A DNA stretch of 64,000 nt from Saxidomus purpurata (Eukaryota > Mollusca > Bivalvia > Venerida > Veneridae). The stretch spans positions 11,107,007 to 11,171,006 of the forward strand of contig JAFMSR010000007.1 of the NCBI GenBank assembly GCA_022818135.1. The letters are read 5' to 3'. Shown here piece after piece: positions 1-12,789 of the stretch. The notes beneath the pieces are model-generated. The model saw only the letters and a program-made list of their open reading frames with translations. It ran no database searches and had not been told where the DNA came from. The position numbers and the translations under genes are program-made. The first letter of the stretch is position 1, and the number at the start of each line of letters is the position of its first letter.

Positions 1-1020
1 GTTACCTTGCAGTGCCATTACAACCACATTTTTTTATTATTATTAGAGTCGACAGTTACCAAACACTTTAGGACAATGAGTATAATTGTTGGGGAGCATG
101 CATACTCTTTGTGTTTATACGGGTTTTATGGAAGTGGAACCGATTTTCTCTAAAATAGTTTTGACTACATTTGTATTTGATTGCATGAGATAGTAAATAC
201 AACAAGTTGCAGGATCGGGCATGATTTCGTAAATTGGACCAGTCCGGATTGTCCTGAATAACTGCTAAAACGTATGCACTCACACGCTAGCAGAGTATGA
301 TAGCCTTATCGATTTAACACATGATAAGAAACATCCGGGATCAGAGGGTCCTGGGTTCGATCCCAGTGTCAAGTAGTGATAGCGCACTTACGCAAGACAT
401 CATAATTCCACATTGTTTCTCTCTTTCTTCGCGGTTGATTCCATCTGGAGTGAATACCGACAGCGATTAATGTAAGTTGTCAGAATTTGTTTCGCAATCC
501 AGACAAATAAATTAGTATAAATTAATATATCGATTAGACCGAGAAGCAAAATATTCCGCTTCTACGCCCATAGTTCGTATGCATATCGAAAGTATTTTAA
601 CATAATCAGCATCTTCGCATTACATTAGCAAAGTTTTTTCAGCATTGATAACACAAATACTATTCGCTCACACAGATCACTCCATTGAAGACATCTGTGT
701 TGTTGTTGATATGTATTTTCCATAAAATTACGTCATGCACGGCGACGTTTAAATGCTTTGTCAACGTTTTTGGAGCAACGTCTCATTAAGAAACCTTGGA
801 ATCTCAGCTTAAATGCGTTGTATCTCTTAAAATAGTGAATACAACTTTTCAGACGATTTTTCAGGTATGTAGGATAACACTCGTTTTTCTCAATTTTCAA
901 ACTGTTGTCACTGATACATATTTTCTCGTGAAATGGCCTGTAATAGATTTAATGGTCTTGCATCTATCATAGCAGCCATGACTGAATAACAAACGAAAAC
1001 ATCAATTATAAAATAATCAA
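1..1020. other. non-coding stretch downstream of the ABHD-like gene
   Basis: No credible exon is visible. The one open frame here (71 codons, minus strand) resembles nothing I know. A tRNA-type T arm at 351-366 is listed separately; the rest is AT-rich sequence without repeats that I could recognise. Confidence 0.5.
330..375 (+). repeat. tRNA-like T arm, probable SINE remnant
   Basis: Positions 351-366 read CTGGGTTCGATCCCAG, a perfect 5-bp T stem around a TTCGATC loop, matching the RNA polymerase III B box. No convincing acceptor stem or anticodon arm is found upstream, so this is more likely the head of a tRNA-derived SINE or a tRNA fragment than a working tRNA gene. The weak candidate for an A box is TAGCAGAGTATG at about 290-301. 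Confidence 0.3.
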
Positions 1021-1024
1021 CAGC

Positions 1025-1030
1025 TTTATT
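1025..1030 (-). promoter_or_regulatory. polyadenylation signal of the ABHD-like gene
   Basis: TTTATT on the plus strand is AATAAA on the minus strand. It lies about 18 bases past the TAG stop (1048-1050) of the hydrolase gene. The 3' untranslated region would be very short, but position and orientation fit. Confidence 0.55.
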
Positions 1031-1047
1031 GCTTTCAAATTAAAATA

Positions 1048-2235
1048 CTAAATCGTTGATCGCACCGGACTCTTTCCATATTTTATAGTATGTCCCTTAT
1101 TTGTAAACTCTAACACAGAATCTATGTAGTCTATAGACAGTTTCTCTGCCCAAGAGACGTCACTGAAATGGTCAATGAAACTGCAATGCCCTCCCTTGTT
1201 TGTTGCTACCATTAAAAATTGCGGGTAATACTTACAAAGTTCATATGGAATTTTGATATCGGAATAAAATGGGTCATCAAGACTGTTTATAAATAGAAGA
1301 GGTACCGCAATTTCATCTACGTCGCGCAATGGATTATTTTTCTCCCAGAATTCTTCAACATTTGAAAATCCGTACAATTTGGAATAAACAATTTCGTCAA
1401 AGCGTCTGTATGACCATGAGCTGAGCAATTCGTTAAAGTTTATTTGTTTTGAAAGAGCTTTTGAATGAGCCCCAACACTGAACTTGAGTTTTGACAAATA
1501 AACAAAGTCGTAAAAACTTTTTATGTTGTTAGTGAAACGCTCTGTATAGTCAAAGCATGCAGAGATGCACGCACCCGCACAAATGTTTGCAGAGGAGCCA
1601 TACTCTCCCAGATACGATAAAACCTGAGAACATCCGGTTCCGTAGCCCAACATTGTAATAAGTGCTTTAGGGTAAGATCCATGGATGTATTTTACGACTT
1701 GTCTCAAATCAGTTGGATCACCGTAGCTTAGAATCTTTGGAGTGGTCAAACTGGAATTTCCAAATCCTCTCGGATTAAACACTACCGGTCTATATCCCTT
1801 ATGCGCTGCAAGGCTGCACATTTTGGACACAGCTAATGCATTTGCAGTAAATCCTGGTATGACTAGTAATACTGTACAGCGCTTCCTTTTGTGAATAGAC
1901 ACATTCGTTGCCCAGTCAAGTGCCACTACTCCCTTGTCTTTCATTTGCAAGTATTCTCTTTCATATTCAATGTCCTCATACGGAAGTAGAAACGGAAGTA
2001 TTGTCTGCACATGCGCGTTTGAGATCCACCATGGAGGCTCAAACTTTCGGTTCATGAGTCTACACCGTTTGAGCAAATGTGACGCCAGAGCTGATTCTTT
2101 GAAGTATAACTTTGGAATACTGGATGAGTTTTGAAGGATAGATTTGAGGTATATAAAGATGCTTATTATAACAGTTCCAAAAACAGCCATAAAGAATGGC
2201 AATGACATTATTACGGAATAGACTGTAAATAACAT
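1048..2235 (-). CDS. ABHD15-like / ABHD1-2-3 family alpha/beta-hydrolase with an altered nucleophile elbow
   Basis: A complete 395-residue open frame. An in-frame TGA (2251-2253, minus strand) lies five codons before the ATG, which supports this start. Residues about 8-30 are a hydrophobic stretch, probably an N-terminal membrane anchor. Family marks follow in order: NAHVQTI (73-79), the PGFT oxyanion region (127-130), NPRGFGNS (154-161), the elbow LGYGTG (196-201), LDDPF (319-323) and GGHCSF (348-353). Members of this family (ABHD1, 2, 3, 15; yeast and bacterial YheT-like proteins) are membrane-anchored serine hydrolases or lipases. Here the nucleophile position is Gly199 instead of Ser, while the acidic (D320/D321) and His350 positions remain. 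Classic serine-hydrolase activity is therefore doubtful; a scaffold or pseudo-enzyme role is an inference. The lack of introns fits either a naturally intronless gene or an old retrocopy. The frame is intact, so it is probably expressed. Assignment to ABHD15 rather than ABHD1/3 is tentative. Confidence 0.9.
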   Translation of the reverse strand: MLFTVYSVIMSLPFFMAVFGTVIISIFIYLKSILQNSSSIPKLYFKESALASHLLKRCRLMNRKFEPPWWISNAHVQTILPFLLPYEDIEYEREYLQMKDKGVVALDWATNVSIHKRKRCTVLLVIPGFTANALAVSKMCSLAAHKGYRPVVFNPRGFGNSSLTTPKILSYGDPTDLRQVVKYIHGSYPKALITMLGYGTGCSQVLSYLGEYGSSANICAGACISACFDYTERFTNNIKSFYDFVYLSKLKFSVGAHSKALSKQINFNELLSSWSYRRFDEIVYSKLYGFSNVEEFWEKNNPLRDVDEIAVPLLFINSLDDPFYSDIKIPYELCKYYPQFLMVATNKGGHCSFIDHFSDVSWAEKLSIDYIDSVLEFTNKGHTIKYGKSPVRSTI

Positions 2236-2253
2236 CTTTGGGCGGTGAGATCA

Positions 2254-5200
2254 GAAATATCTCCAACGATAAATGTGCTGTATGTGTACAACTTATCCTT
2301 TTTGAATCCTCTTGCTCCACTTTCCGGCACAAAAGGAATACTTTTCTCACACAGACAAACTTTCCTCTCCCGTTTTTAACACTTCAAAACACTTTGTTTC
2401 GCTACTGCACTTCTTGCTTTCAAATCAATTATAAAAGCATTTGACTTTGATGAATACTTTCTAAATCCCACTTACGCATTTCTTTCTATAATCCATCTTC
2501 AAGCAAGTTGCACCGACACATTTAATGTCTTCGCTACACTATTAATTAAAACATTTCACTTTTTATCCCTTTCATATACATTTTCAAAAACTATTTTATG
2601 TGTGAAGTATTCCAGTAGACACTTAATCTGAGCGGGTAATTTGTAAATATATCCGTGCGAGTTATCCGGTGTAAGAAATGAAAGCGTTTCTGTACACTAT
2701 TTATGAAACAGAGAATATGTCGTTTTAAAGTATGTCCTCTCCATGAATTGAATTAAACTGTATAATTTTCTGTGCGTTCTTGTTACATGAAAGGGCACGG
2801 AAATTACATCTCTTTACTTGATGGCAAGTGTCCATTATCTGAAAAAAAACGTAAATAAAGTTTAATTTAGAGCCTATTTGTATTACATAGCCTAACCAAT
2901 TCGTGCCTAGTGTCTATCAAATTATATACAAAAACGTTCCTATGCAGTGTCGTCTGCTTAGGATTCAAGTTGTTAGCCTCGACAAAACACCCCTATTTAA
3001 AGCCATGCACCTGTCCAAGTTGGAAATGTTTTCCATTTTAGAAATCTAGGTAATAAAATGGCTTAATCATATGAAATACGTAACAGCGCACGTCATGGTT
3101 TTATTACTAGAAGTTATGTACACTTTTTCTTTTTCACATATTTCTCACACTTTCATATTACATTATTTCCCAAACTGATACACCTTGTAAGGAATGATTT
3201 ACACGTTATTAGAATTTATCTGTACTTGTGACTGTTGAAGAATTGACAATGCGTAGACGTCAATATTTCCCTATAAAATTGACAACACATCACAATGAAA
3301 CAAGTCCCCAAGGTAAAAAGCTTTATATTAACAGATAGCCAATTAGAAAGCAATTAAGGGCATGTTCATACTGTAGTATTTATGTGATATTTCAGAATTA
3401 TAGAGTGACATTTTATAAACTGATCTGCTCAAGAAATTAATTCATCCAATATGAAATTAGCTTAATAGTTAATAAATATTGCGTAAAAAGAACGGATTAA
3501 ACCATATCTATTACAAGTTTCTGTTCTGTTCAGTTTTATAACAATGTCTTATACCCTACGGATAGGATATCTTAGTCTATATATTTACTTAAACTTTTCT
3601 TTTGAGAATTATCTTAAGATCTTGTGTAAATATTTAATTCATGAACATTTTAATGGCATTTTAAGACATAAAAATAGTTTTAAACGTTTGTCGACCAACG
3701 TCATAAACAATATAATAGTCCTACATACTGGCCAGTGTCATAAAAGAAAACTGAAATTGAATGAACACATAAACTTTGTTTCTACTAAAGCCGTTGTTAG
3801 CATAATGTACACTTTGTAAATGAAAGGCATGAATGAAATGAAAAGGGTAGCAACTTACTCTTTACTGTTCAAGCGATCATAAATAATTTATGACAATACA
3901 TCACTTCCTGTGTTATCTTATTCTCACAAGGTATATATTACACACAGTTGATACTGAAACATCTTTTTCTCATATTATACAATGTATATGATTCCATAAT
4001 TACCGGTAATGTTTTAAAAATGTGTAAGTTCAGATTTCGTTTTATTTTTCATTCCAGAGAGCATTTTCTGCATTCTAGCACACATATATACAAAAAAATC
4101 CCATGCAATGAAACCACTGATAATCCTGCTGCACAAACCCTTTCTGAATGCTGCCAAGAAATTGAAAATCATCCGGTAAAATGAAGAAATAAATGGAACA
4201 ATAGATGCTTTGTTAGACAAAACATATCCATGTAATGCTATACCAAATTCATTTAGCTAAATATAATTCGAACTCCAGCGAGAAATAAAAAGTATGTTGT
4301 ATTGCTAGCGTAAATTCCAACCAATATAAATAAAATTAATGATTCCAGAAAGGTTAACAGTTAAAGTAATCAACCATGCTCAGTGTATTCACGGCATTAT
4401 TCTCGTCGCAAATCGACATGGTAGTTTTCATCATAAATATTTACAATTAAGTGTTCTGCATGACACTGTTTTATACCATTAAATAGCTATTAGTTCATCC
4501 CTGATGACTGATGGGTTTATTGGTCTTTAATATCATGTGACCTTTCTCCCAGGGCGACACGTTCTCGTTTTATACGATAGATACATTCATCAAAAGCAGC
4601 GTTAAGAAATCCCATAATTACAATATTAGATCTTCTTTCAACTTTTAAGTATTAAAAATAATTGAGTTGCGACGACATGTCAGGTGTCTAGGCGACATTG
4701 AAATATGAATAGTTGGTTTATGCTGACATAGCTTAATAAACCGGTTAAAATGTTGTGGAAGCTGAATGTTGAATTATGTGCGATGGTAATTTGAATATTA
4801 TAGAATCGTCAAGCATTTGTTTTAACGTGTATAGTGTATGGATATAATTTAAACTTCAAGCTTTACGTGTACTTCTTACATGATAAAATGCACTTTTGAA
4901 AATGTGATAAGAGTGAATATAATGAACAGAGACGAAAGGTCCTTAGAGAACAAAAATATCGCTAATGATGTACACCAAGATCAGTTATAAAGTAATGTAG
5001 CAGATTCGGTGTAGCCAAGCTTATTCCGGCTCATTTTAGCACATCAATGTTGAAACTATGAAGAGAAATAAGATTTTTGATTTTCAATTACCATAAAATT
5101 TCATTTATTAGAAAATGAATTATTGCACAATCGAGGACCAGGCTGTATATGTATACTAGAGTATACATATATATGTGTTATTGAGTCAAGAGATATGATC

Positions 5201-5885
5201 ACATACAATAACTAAATTTCAAAGATTTTAAAAACAGTATATAAAAATTATAGTCACTAAGTCATAAGCGAAAAACTAAGACGAAGACTTTCCTGAGATA
5301 TTGATGAAATAACGTTTTACAAAGATGTCTTTGAAACATCCCAACGAACTTTACAGTAAAGTTATGTTCTATACCGCAATTAGTTCAGGTTGATGAAAAT
5401 CAACAAAAAACCCATATCCATTGTCTTATCGCTTTCTACATGTATAGTGCATATGAACTGTCTTTAGATATCTGCGACTCAAGCAAGATTTTGAGAACCA
5501 ACTGAAACCTCTCTGGCTGGAGCTCGGACTCGATACTGAAGTAACATTAAAGAGGTTTTTAATACCTTTTCAGAACTGGGTCACGGGTCCCCTTAGCAAG
5601 AGAAAAATGATAGATGATATGTTAAAATAGGGAGATAAGTTTTACCATTATTATGATCTTTAGTTAGATTTTCGTTTAAAAGTAAATTATGTCAGCTATG
5701 TGACACCCAAACTGGCAAGCTAGTACATGTTCATCACTCAGAAAAGGTTGGTGAAAAAATATCTAACCAGAAAAGATTCAAATGACATGGCATACTGGGT
5801 GTGTGCATACTTTATCTATTGTATTATCTGGAACACATTTTGAATATAAATAAAAAGTTTGAATTGAAATATTAAACCGCCCTCC
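2254..5885. other. non-coding stretch upstream of the ABHD-like gene
   Basis: About 3.6 kb of AT-rich DNA. Open frames at 3544-3819 and 3948-4184 are under 95 codons, show no domain and have no repeated counterpart in the window; I treat them as chance. The gene's promoter should lie at the start of this stretch, but I cannot point to a core element with confidence. A small palindrome at 5146-5171 is listed separately. Confidence 0.5.
5146..5171. repeat. 26-bp AT-rich palindrome
   Basis: TATATGTATACT and AGTATACATATA form perfect 12-base arms separated by AG. It can form a cruciform; no wider element is seen around it. Confidence 0.7.
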
Positions 5886-6506
5886 TTAAAGGTGTTGGCC
5901 GTTAGTTGTGACTTCACTGTCTTACCTTTTGTTCCTAGCGTTTCAAGTAAGATTTTCACTGGAGGTTTTTAAAATTTGATTTCTCTATCCTGGTTGCCCA
6001 ACAAGATAGGTTATCTTATCATAAGTAAAAATTTGATACACATACTTTGCCTGCAGAAAGATATAAATATAAGACCTATTATATTATATTTGTGAAATAT
6101 TTGCATTAAATATTATATATTTAGATGGAATTCATTAGCATCAAGTTGAAAAGATATTATACCTCCCTTTACCTATCTTGGGTGCGCACCCAAGATAGGT
6201 TGAAAAAACAATTCAGAAGCTACACGTAGGTTTAAAACTTGCATTTTGGTTCAGAATGTTAAGATATTGGAAACTATCCAATTCAAATGTAAAAGTAGAA
6301 ATTATATTGAAATAAAAAAGAAATACTCAACGTTTTAAAACTTTCATATTAAAGGGGAGAATAACAAAATTTCATAAAAATAATAAAATCAAATTCTGAT
6401 AGGGATCAACTCAGGATGGGTCTTTTGTTCATTAAATTAATCCTAACAGAATAAACAAAAGTAAAAATTGTCATAAAATGTGCTAAAAGTAATTGACCAC
6501 CTTTAA
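5886..6506 (+). mobile_element. non-autonomous DNA transposon, copy A (TTAA-flanked, palindrome-bearing)
   Basis: The left end reads TTAAAGGTGTTGG and the right end CCACCTTTAA, so both ends present TTAA followed inward by AGGTG. A second copy lies in the opposite orientation at about 40920-41520, with similarity along most of the length. No transposase frame is present. A TTAA target fits piggyBac-type or Kolobok-type elements; I infer a MITE mobilised in trans. Both copies carry two internal hairpins around CTATCTTGG, one of them a perfect 30-bp palindrome in this copy (6171-6200). Confidence 0.7.
6171..6200. repeat. perfect 30-bp palindrome inside copy A
   Basis: The sequence runs from ACCTATCTTGGG through TGCGCA to CCCAAGATAGGT and equals its own reverse complement across all 30 bases. 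The corresponding site in copy B (41247-41272) has different central bases but keeps complementary arms. A less perfect related site lies near 5988-6012. Confidence 0.9.
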
Positions 6507-9500
6507 TACATTAATCATTTTCTTTTCATAAAAATGTATGTTAGCTAAACGATAACTTAAAGCGAGGCTTCGGAAAAAGAACACGTTTTTACGTTAAACT
6601 TCAGAATTGATTTTGGGCTTCTATACAAGTAATAAATAATTTGCGGTTACTCCATAGTTTGTTTTTAATTTTGTAAAAGCCATTAAATCAATGGTTTTTA
6701 TCGATACTTTTCTAGTTAACGAGCTTCAGTTCATTAAATATTATCGTCTGCAGTTCATTACATATTATCATCTGCATAATTACTAATCTAGAACGCACAA
6801 ATAACAAACACCTGCTTGAAAGCAGCTAGGTGCAAATACCTTCAAAGACTTTGTATTTTTCAAACAAGTGTTAGCCTTCCAACTTCCAAATAGCTTCTTT
6901 CCGGAGCACTTCATTTTTTTCATATGAAGTATGCTACTAAAAATATCCAAGGGAAAAAATAGTTAAATGTATACTGATGGTTTGTGGGCAGGTCAATTAT
7001 TCTTACAAATCAACGTGAATTTAATCAAATTATGAAAAGACTGATTCCGATCTCAAATCTCAATAATAGTACGTTTTGCTTACCGATTTTTTTCATAATA
7101 GATACAGAACTACTGGTTTTTATGCTAGCAGTAAAATTCAATAGGAATTTTATGTACGAACCCCATGATATCTCAACAGTCGATGAGTGAGTCAAGATCA
7201 CGTCACGGTCGCGTATCCGGTAGAGAATTTTATCCGTACATTGTTACAGTATTTACAAAGTAATATATTCCATGAAGGAAAACTTTACTTTTATGATTCC
7301 GTTTACGATATTGTTTTACTGTTTTCACATCGTGTTATGTGCCAATTATTTTTTCTGTTGAATACTCTGTTGAAACGCAACTATCTATATAAATTATATG
7401 GGCGGCATTTGTCGAACCTTGCAAGAGTATCTCAGTCATTTAGTTGAACAGTTGGTCTCTCAAAACCTTTAGCTTTGTGGTATACATATTTCTACATCAA
7501 ACTGTTTTACTTGTTTACTATCGTAAATAATGCATGATGACGTCATTCTAAAGTTACTCAAATTCCTAACTTAATATCAATATCATTGCTTCTCCATTGA
7601 TAAAAAGTCGTTTATTGTGTGCACATTTAAAATATTATCTAGATTTTCATCTTTCATAACATTTTGATGCTCATTCAACATTCAGTTTGGAAGAGAAAAA
7701 AAACACCCTGTGATATCTTTCAGTTACTACGTATCTACATTATAGTTATCTCTCTGCTATCACTCTTATTTGATTTATGTTACATTCCTCTACATAGCTC
7801 TTAGAAATATCCGATCAAAACAAGTCGAATGAGACTACACCATTTCGAAAAGCAAATAATGTATGTAGTTCAAAAACATTGAATGAAACGCGCCTCACAC
7901 GTTCTACTCGGCATTTATCGTTGTGTTCAATAAGATAAAAGTGCAGACACGGTTTTCCGAAAGTTGCTCATCTTTACAAAACCAATTTATAAATATTTGA
8001 CTTCGTGATTAAATGACTACAAAGCGGATTAGCTAACATACCTTCAACGAGGAGTGACATGAAAACAGGCTGAGATTTTCTGTATTTGCATTCAAAATCC
8101 ACAAGATATGATTAGTTTGTCATGGTCTTATTTTATCGAAAACTGATTTCTTACTGTCACTTCTAGTACAGATGCACGCAACCTTGTCAGTGACGAAAAA
8201 AATGTAGGATTTTCTGTATTTGCATTCAAAATCCACAGGATATGATTAGTTTGTCATGGTCTTATTTTATCGAAAACTGATTTCTTACTGTCACTTCTAG
8301 TATAGATGTACGCAACCTTGACGAAAACTATCTAAAAAAAAACATGTATGTCAACATCTTCAAAATCTTGAAATGTGATGACTGACTTATCAGTCTTCTG
8401 TACAATCTAAATCTATAGAGATTCAAACAAAATAGTTTCAACTGCGGTGCTTCTATTCTTAGTAACCTTCAGCAAAACGAATTAAAATTCGACATTAACC
8501 ATTAACTTAAAAGGATGTTTAATGGCGTCCATGATCTCACGGTTCTCTTTGTGCTGGTGGCTTTAAATGAATATCATATTAAATGTTAATAATTGCTAGT
8601 GTCTAATGTTACATATTTCTTATACTTCAAAGGCTGCGTTTCTCGTGTCACTTCCCATCATGTATTTTGATACTATTTTAAAGAACAAATTTAAAGGTGT
8701 TCTGCTACAAGAGTTTCTGTTAGGGTAAGTGGAGAGTAAAGAGTTATGGACAGAACAGCTTTACAGAAGTTCATATCTATACCGCATTTCTGGTTTCTGT
8801 CCTTCCATGGTTACATGTATACATTTATTACATGTAGATGAAGATAACATTACTGTTATATGAGCGGGTGTTCCATATATCACACACACTCAAAAGAAAC
8901 AGATAGTGTTTCAAGATTACGTGACGCTTTTGATTAAAATTTACATTTTAAATATTTGAAGTAATGTTTTACACAATATTTGCTTATTATAAACGGTCCT
9001 GACTCGATTTGATTATTTGCCTTGAAATCCGGATGGCGCTTGTTCGTACTTAAGGTATGAACTGATTTTACGTTGCAAAATAGTAACACCTTTGAAGATT
9101 TACGACTGACCGACAGAAGGCTAAAACGGTCTTTGTCGACAGGTGCCCTTTATTCACAGGTACATTTCTAACTATATCTGAAACGCGTGCTGTTCTTCAT
9201 GTACCGGGTGACCTTTATTTGGAGGAGAGTTTTAACACATGTCTAACCGTACCAGAAGAAAATTTTTAGTCTTATAATGGCAATCGCTTAAAATAAGACA
9301 GAATTTGCTTGATTGAAAGTCCCAGGGCAACATTGACAAGTAGCTCTTATTTTATAAAGATGTCTTACCGGCGGAAAGGACCTTAATTTGTACCAAAAAC
9401 GTTCATAACTTTACTTTTTAAATCGATGTACATGTTAGAAATAGAAAGCAGTATTTTCTTCAATGATATTACAAAAAATAAAAAGGCTTCCTGCCAACCT

Positions 9501-12500
9501 GAATACAAAATAAATGAAAATGTAAACATTGTTTTAGAGTGAATAGAACATGGTTATATCACTATCCTATCATTGTATTTTATTTTATAAAATCAGTAAA
9601 TTAAAAAAGATCCTGGGACTTTAAAACCCAAGCATATCAAAAGAAAACAAATAACTGAAATGAACTCACTGCAAAATAGTATTTAAAACGGAGACGAAAC
9701 ACTCAATCAAACAAAAACAACAAGCGTATAAACTTTCCAAATAAAATCCAACTTTTTGCACTGTATGTATCAAGATATCTGACCGATAATCTTCAAATAA
9801 AGTTTAACGATACCATAATCCAGCCTTACATAAACTGTGTTAAATCCGTTTAAAGAATAACAAAGGTATATTTAGTGAAATGAATTAAACAACAGACTAT
9901 TGAAATAAAGTGTAAAAATGTAGTAATACTATACCGGGTAAATTGCCAATTGTTTTAACTTCAACCGGCACTGAGAGAATGCAAAACATTTGATACAATC
10001 AAAATAAATTCCATTCTTAAGAAGTAAAAACGATTTCAGTAAGAAACTGATGTTAAAACATGATAAACTTTGTTCGTGTAATTCACGACGAAATCCCGTT
10101 CTAAAATGATCTGCTTGAACAAATGTTATTTCATCACTAGATGACTGATATGTCAGGTCGATTTATCGTGTAGGTTAAACACTTGTACTTTAACAGTTCC
10201 GTTCTTATATTAAGAAACATAAGATTATCAGTTCGAAAGCATACAGTACCCATTACAATTTTATCCTGTATCGGGCCTGTCTAGTTTTTTTTTCGTTTCG
10301 GAAGTGTATGGATCTTCCGCATGTAATGACCACTGGCACCGGAGTAGTACTGAACTGTCCTGTAAGTTTAATAAAATACCCAGAATTAATCTAGATAATA
10401 CCATTTAATAAAGAAATATATATAACATTGTCAAACAGTCGTTTTCTGAAGAAATAAAACGTGCACGTTGGTCTATATCACGGTGGATCACCGTACACCG
10501 GATATAGCCCCTTCGGTTAGTAATAAACAAATACATAACTACCGAAACGATAAGTGTTTACAATACAATGAAGTATCAACACATTATTTATTGTCATGTA
10601 CAAATACATACACACCAGAAAAGATTATTTTGCTGGTTGCAAAGTATCAACGAACCGCGAGTGAAAAAGATTGCTCACTGACGTACAACTGCGTGTATGA
10701 AAAATGTTTTAATACGTTAGACTGTTATCGCCAAAATACAGAATTCTGTGTCGATGGATTTATTTATTTATGATTCAGGCACCACTGTTCAAAACCTTAT
10801 CAAATTTATATTCACTCAGAACGTGTACTGGGTATAGCTAGTGTAACTTTAACAGTGGACGAAGCATAGTATTGTAGTGTACTGTGTATAGTTTGTTTAT
10901 TTTTGCAATACATGCATATTGTCAATGGTTTATATTCTGGGCTTGGGATATGTATAAGTTACATGTTTGGTAGATAAATACATTATCTGTTAAACGCAAT
11001 AACTGTTGATTTTCAATTGCTTCCTTGAATGTGAAAAAAGAACAGAGACGATGGCAGACATAAAAGATCATATTTCACTTTCAATATAAAGTACGTTGCA
11101 AAGAAGTAGTTACAATTTGTCAGCACATTCAAACTCAACACACGACACCTAAGTGTCGCATATCTCCGTGTTTGTCTCGTCGATTACCTTTGGTCTAAAT
11201 TTGAACACATTGACATTTAATAAAAGTCTTGTATCAACAGGTATTTGGTTCCAAATTTCCATACTACAGTAATTAAATGTCTTCTTGAGATAATTAGGGT
11301 TAGGTTTTCTGTGGGTGATATCCTTCTGTGTATACGTGTATTACTTTTATCACGACAAACCGCCTACATTTCAGAAGCTACACATCATTCCACGACTGAC
11401 ATAGGACATAATTGAATTTCGACAAGTTATGCCTTCGTACACTGCTAAATTTCCTTTGTCTTCATCTGTTTTTTTTGTTGTTCGTACTATAATTCTAATC
11501 TTAACATTTTAACCAGTAAACATACTGTACCGCTTTAAAGCTATTTTGTTAAAAAAAACAATACAATGTGTGTCTATAACAATTGTTATGCAGAAACATC
11601 ATTTCTGCCATGTTAAGCATGTTTTTCTTCATTAAAGTGTCATTTTCAGAAACGAAAAAAGGATCTCAATATACAGTATATGTACTTTCATATATCCGAC
11701 TAAGACAATCAGGACTTGTTCTTAACAGTTAAATTACCGAAATCGTAAAACTGTTAAACCGGACAACTATTATACTTCTCTGAAAGTGATTCACGCAAAA
11801 TGTCATTAATTGCCACACCACCAACTTACTTTGTAAGATGTTATATGGTTTTGTCATTTTAGTAGAGAAGAAGCCTTAACATTGCGTTCTATTGAAAACG
11901 CGAGCGAGTGTTGTCTCTATCTCGAAAATCTCGGTAGAAGAGTCATGCAACGAATCATACTAATACTCTGTTGATGAAATTCTGAGCAGTTCTAGGTGAA
12001 TCATTTAACTGAACAATACTCGACAAGTATTATTAAACATTTAAATTATTTCTTCATTGGCGTAAACACGTATCCTAAATCAGGTTGAAATACTGTCAAT
12101 ATAATGTTTAGTGAACATTATGAATAATGTTATTTCAGCATTGAGGCGAAACTTGAAAGAAATGAAAGCATAGGAATCATTCTTTCCAGTGGATTGCGGG
12201 GCCATGTTGCCCAGGACGTTTAAACCCAAATCGCCAATTCTTGGGCAATTTGAGGTACAACACTGGTGATAGTAACAAGTCGGTATATGTATTGTTAGAA
12301 CCTCTATTGGGCAAATAGTCAAGGTACATTTAGAGTTTAAAAGTTGTAGGGCGTTTCAGTTAGGATAATGTGGTCCAGATCGCTGTGAGATGAAAAATAG
12401 GAATCCCGACTTATGCATGGTGCTTACCAAACCAGAACTGGCTTCACTTGAAAACATAAATGAGTAAATCTATTTGACTACACTGTGTTTACACAATGAA
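6507..12500. other. long non-coding stretch
   Basis: About 6 kb without a recognisable gene. Open frames at 6984-7190, 7187-7447, 10468-10773 (101 codons) and 12080-12322 (minus strand) show no family motif. The only clear structure is the tandem duplication at 8074-8320. Confidence 0.5.
8074..8320 (+). repeat. 113-bp tandem duplication, two copies
   Basis: Copy 1 is 8074-8186 and copy 2 is 8208-8320, with a 134-base period. The copies have equal length and differ at only a few bases (for example CACAAGATATG against CACAGGATATG, and GTACAGATGC against GTATAGATGT). The sequence after copy 2 resembles that after copy 1 with a small deletion, so the duplicated unit includes the spacer. The near identity implies a recent event. 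Confidence 0.9.
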
Positions 12501-12789
12501 ATAGTTTCTTACGTCACAGTGATTTTCATTATCAAACCAAAGCTCAACACAGTCATGGTATAGTGCATAATGCGGACAAAAACAACACAAGAAATTACAC
12601 AATTGGTAATATTTACTATGCAAATAAAAGTCTTGGACTTATTAGTAGGCTTAAGCGACAAAAACAAAAACATCCTAATTCCACCGTCCAGTAGCGACTG
12701 GTATCATATCAAATATCAGTTTGACCAAGACGTTTCTTGCCGTTTAAAACGTTACTATGGTAGATTATAACGCTACGTTACTGGCTCAT

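Noticed and set aside
9317..9620. Inverted pair AAAGTCCCAGG / CCTGGGACTTT as transposon ends
   Set aside because: Only 11 bases pair, no flanking duplication is visible and no second copy is present, so chance is not excluded.
10468..10773. 101-codon plus-strand frame as a small cysteine-containing protein
   Set aside because: It has six cysteines, but no signal peptide at its start, no family pattern and no second copy; I could not support it.
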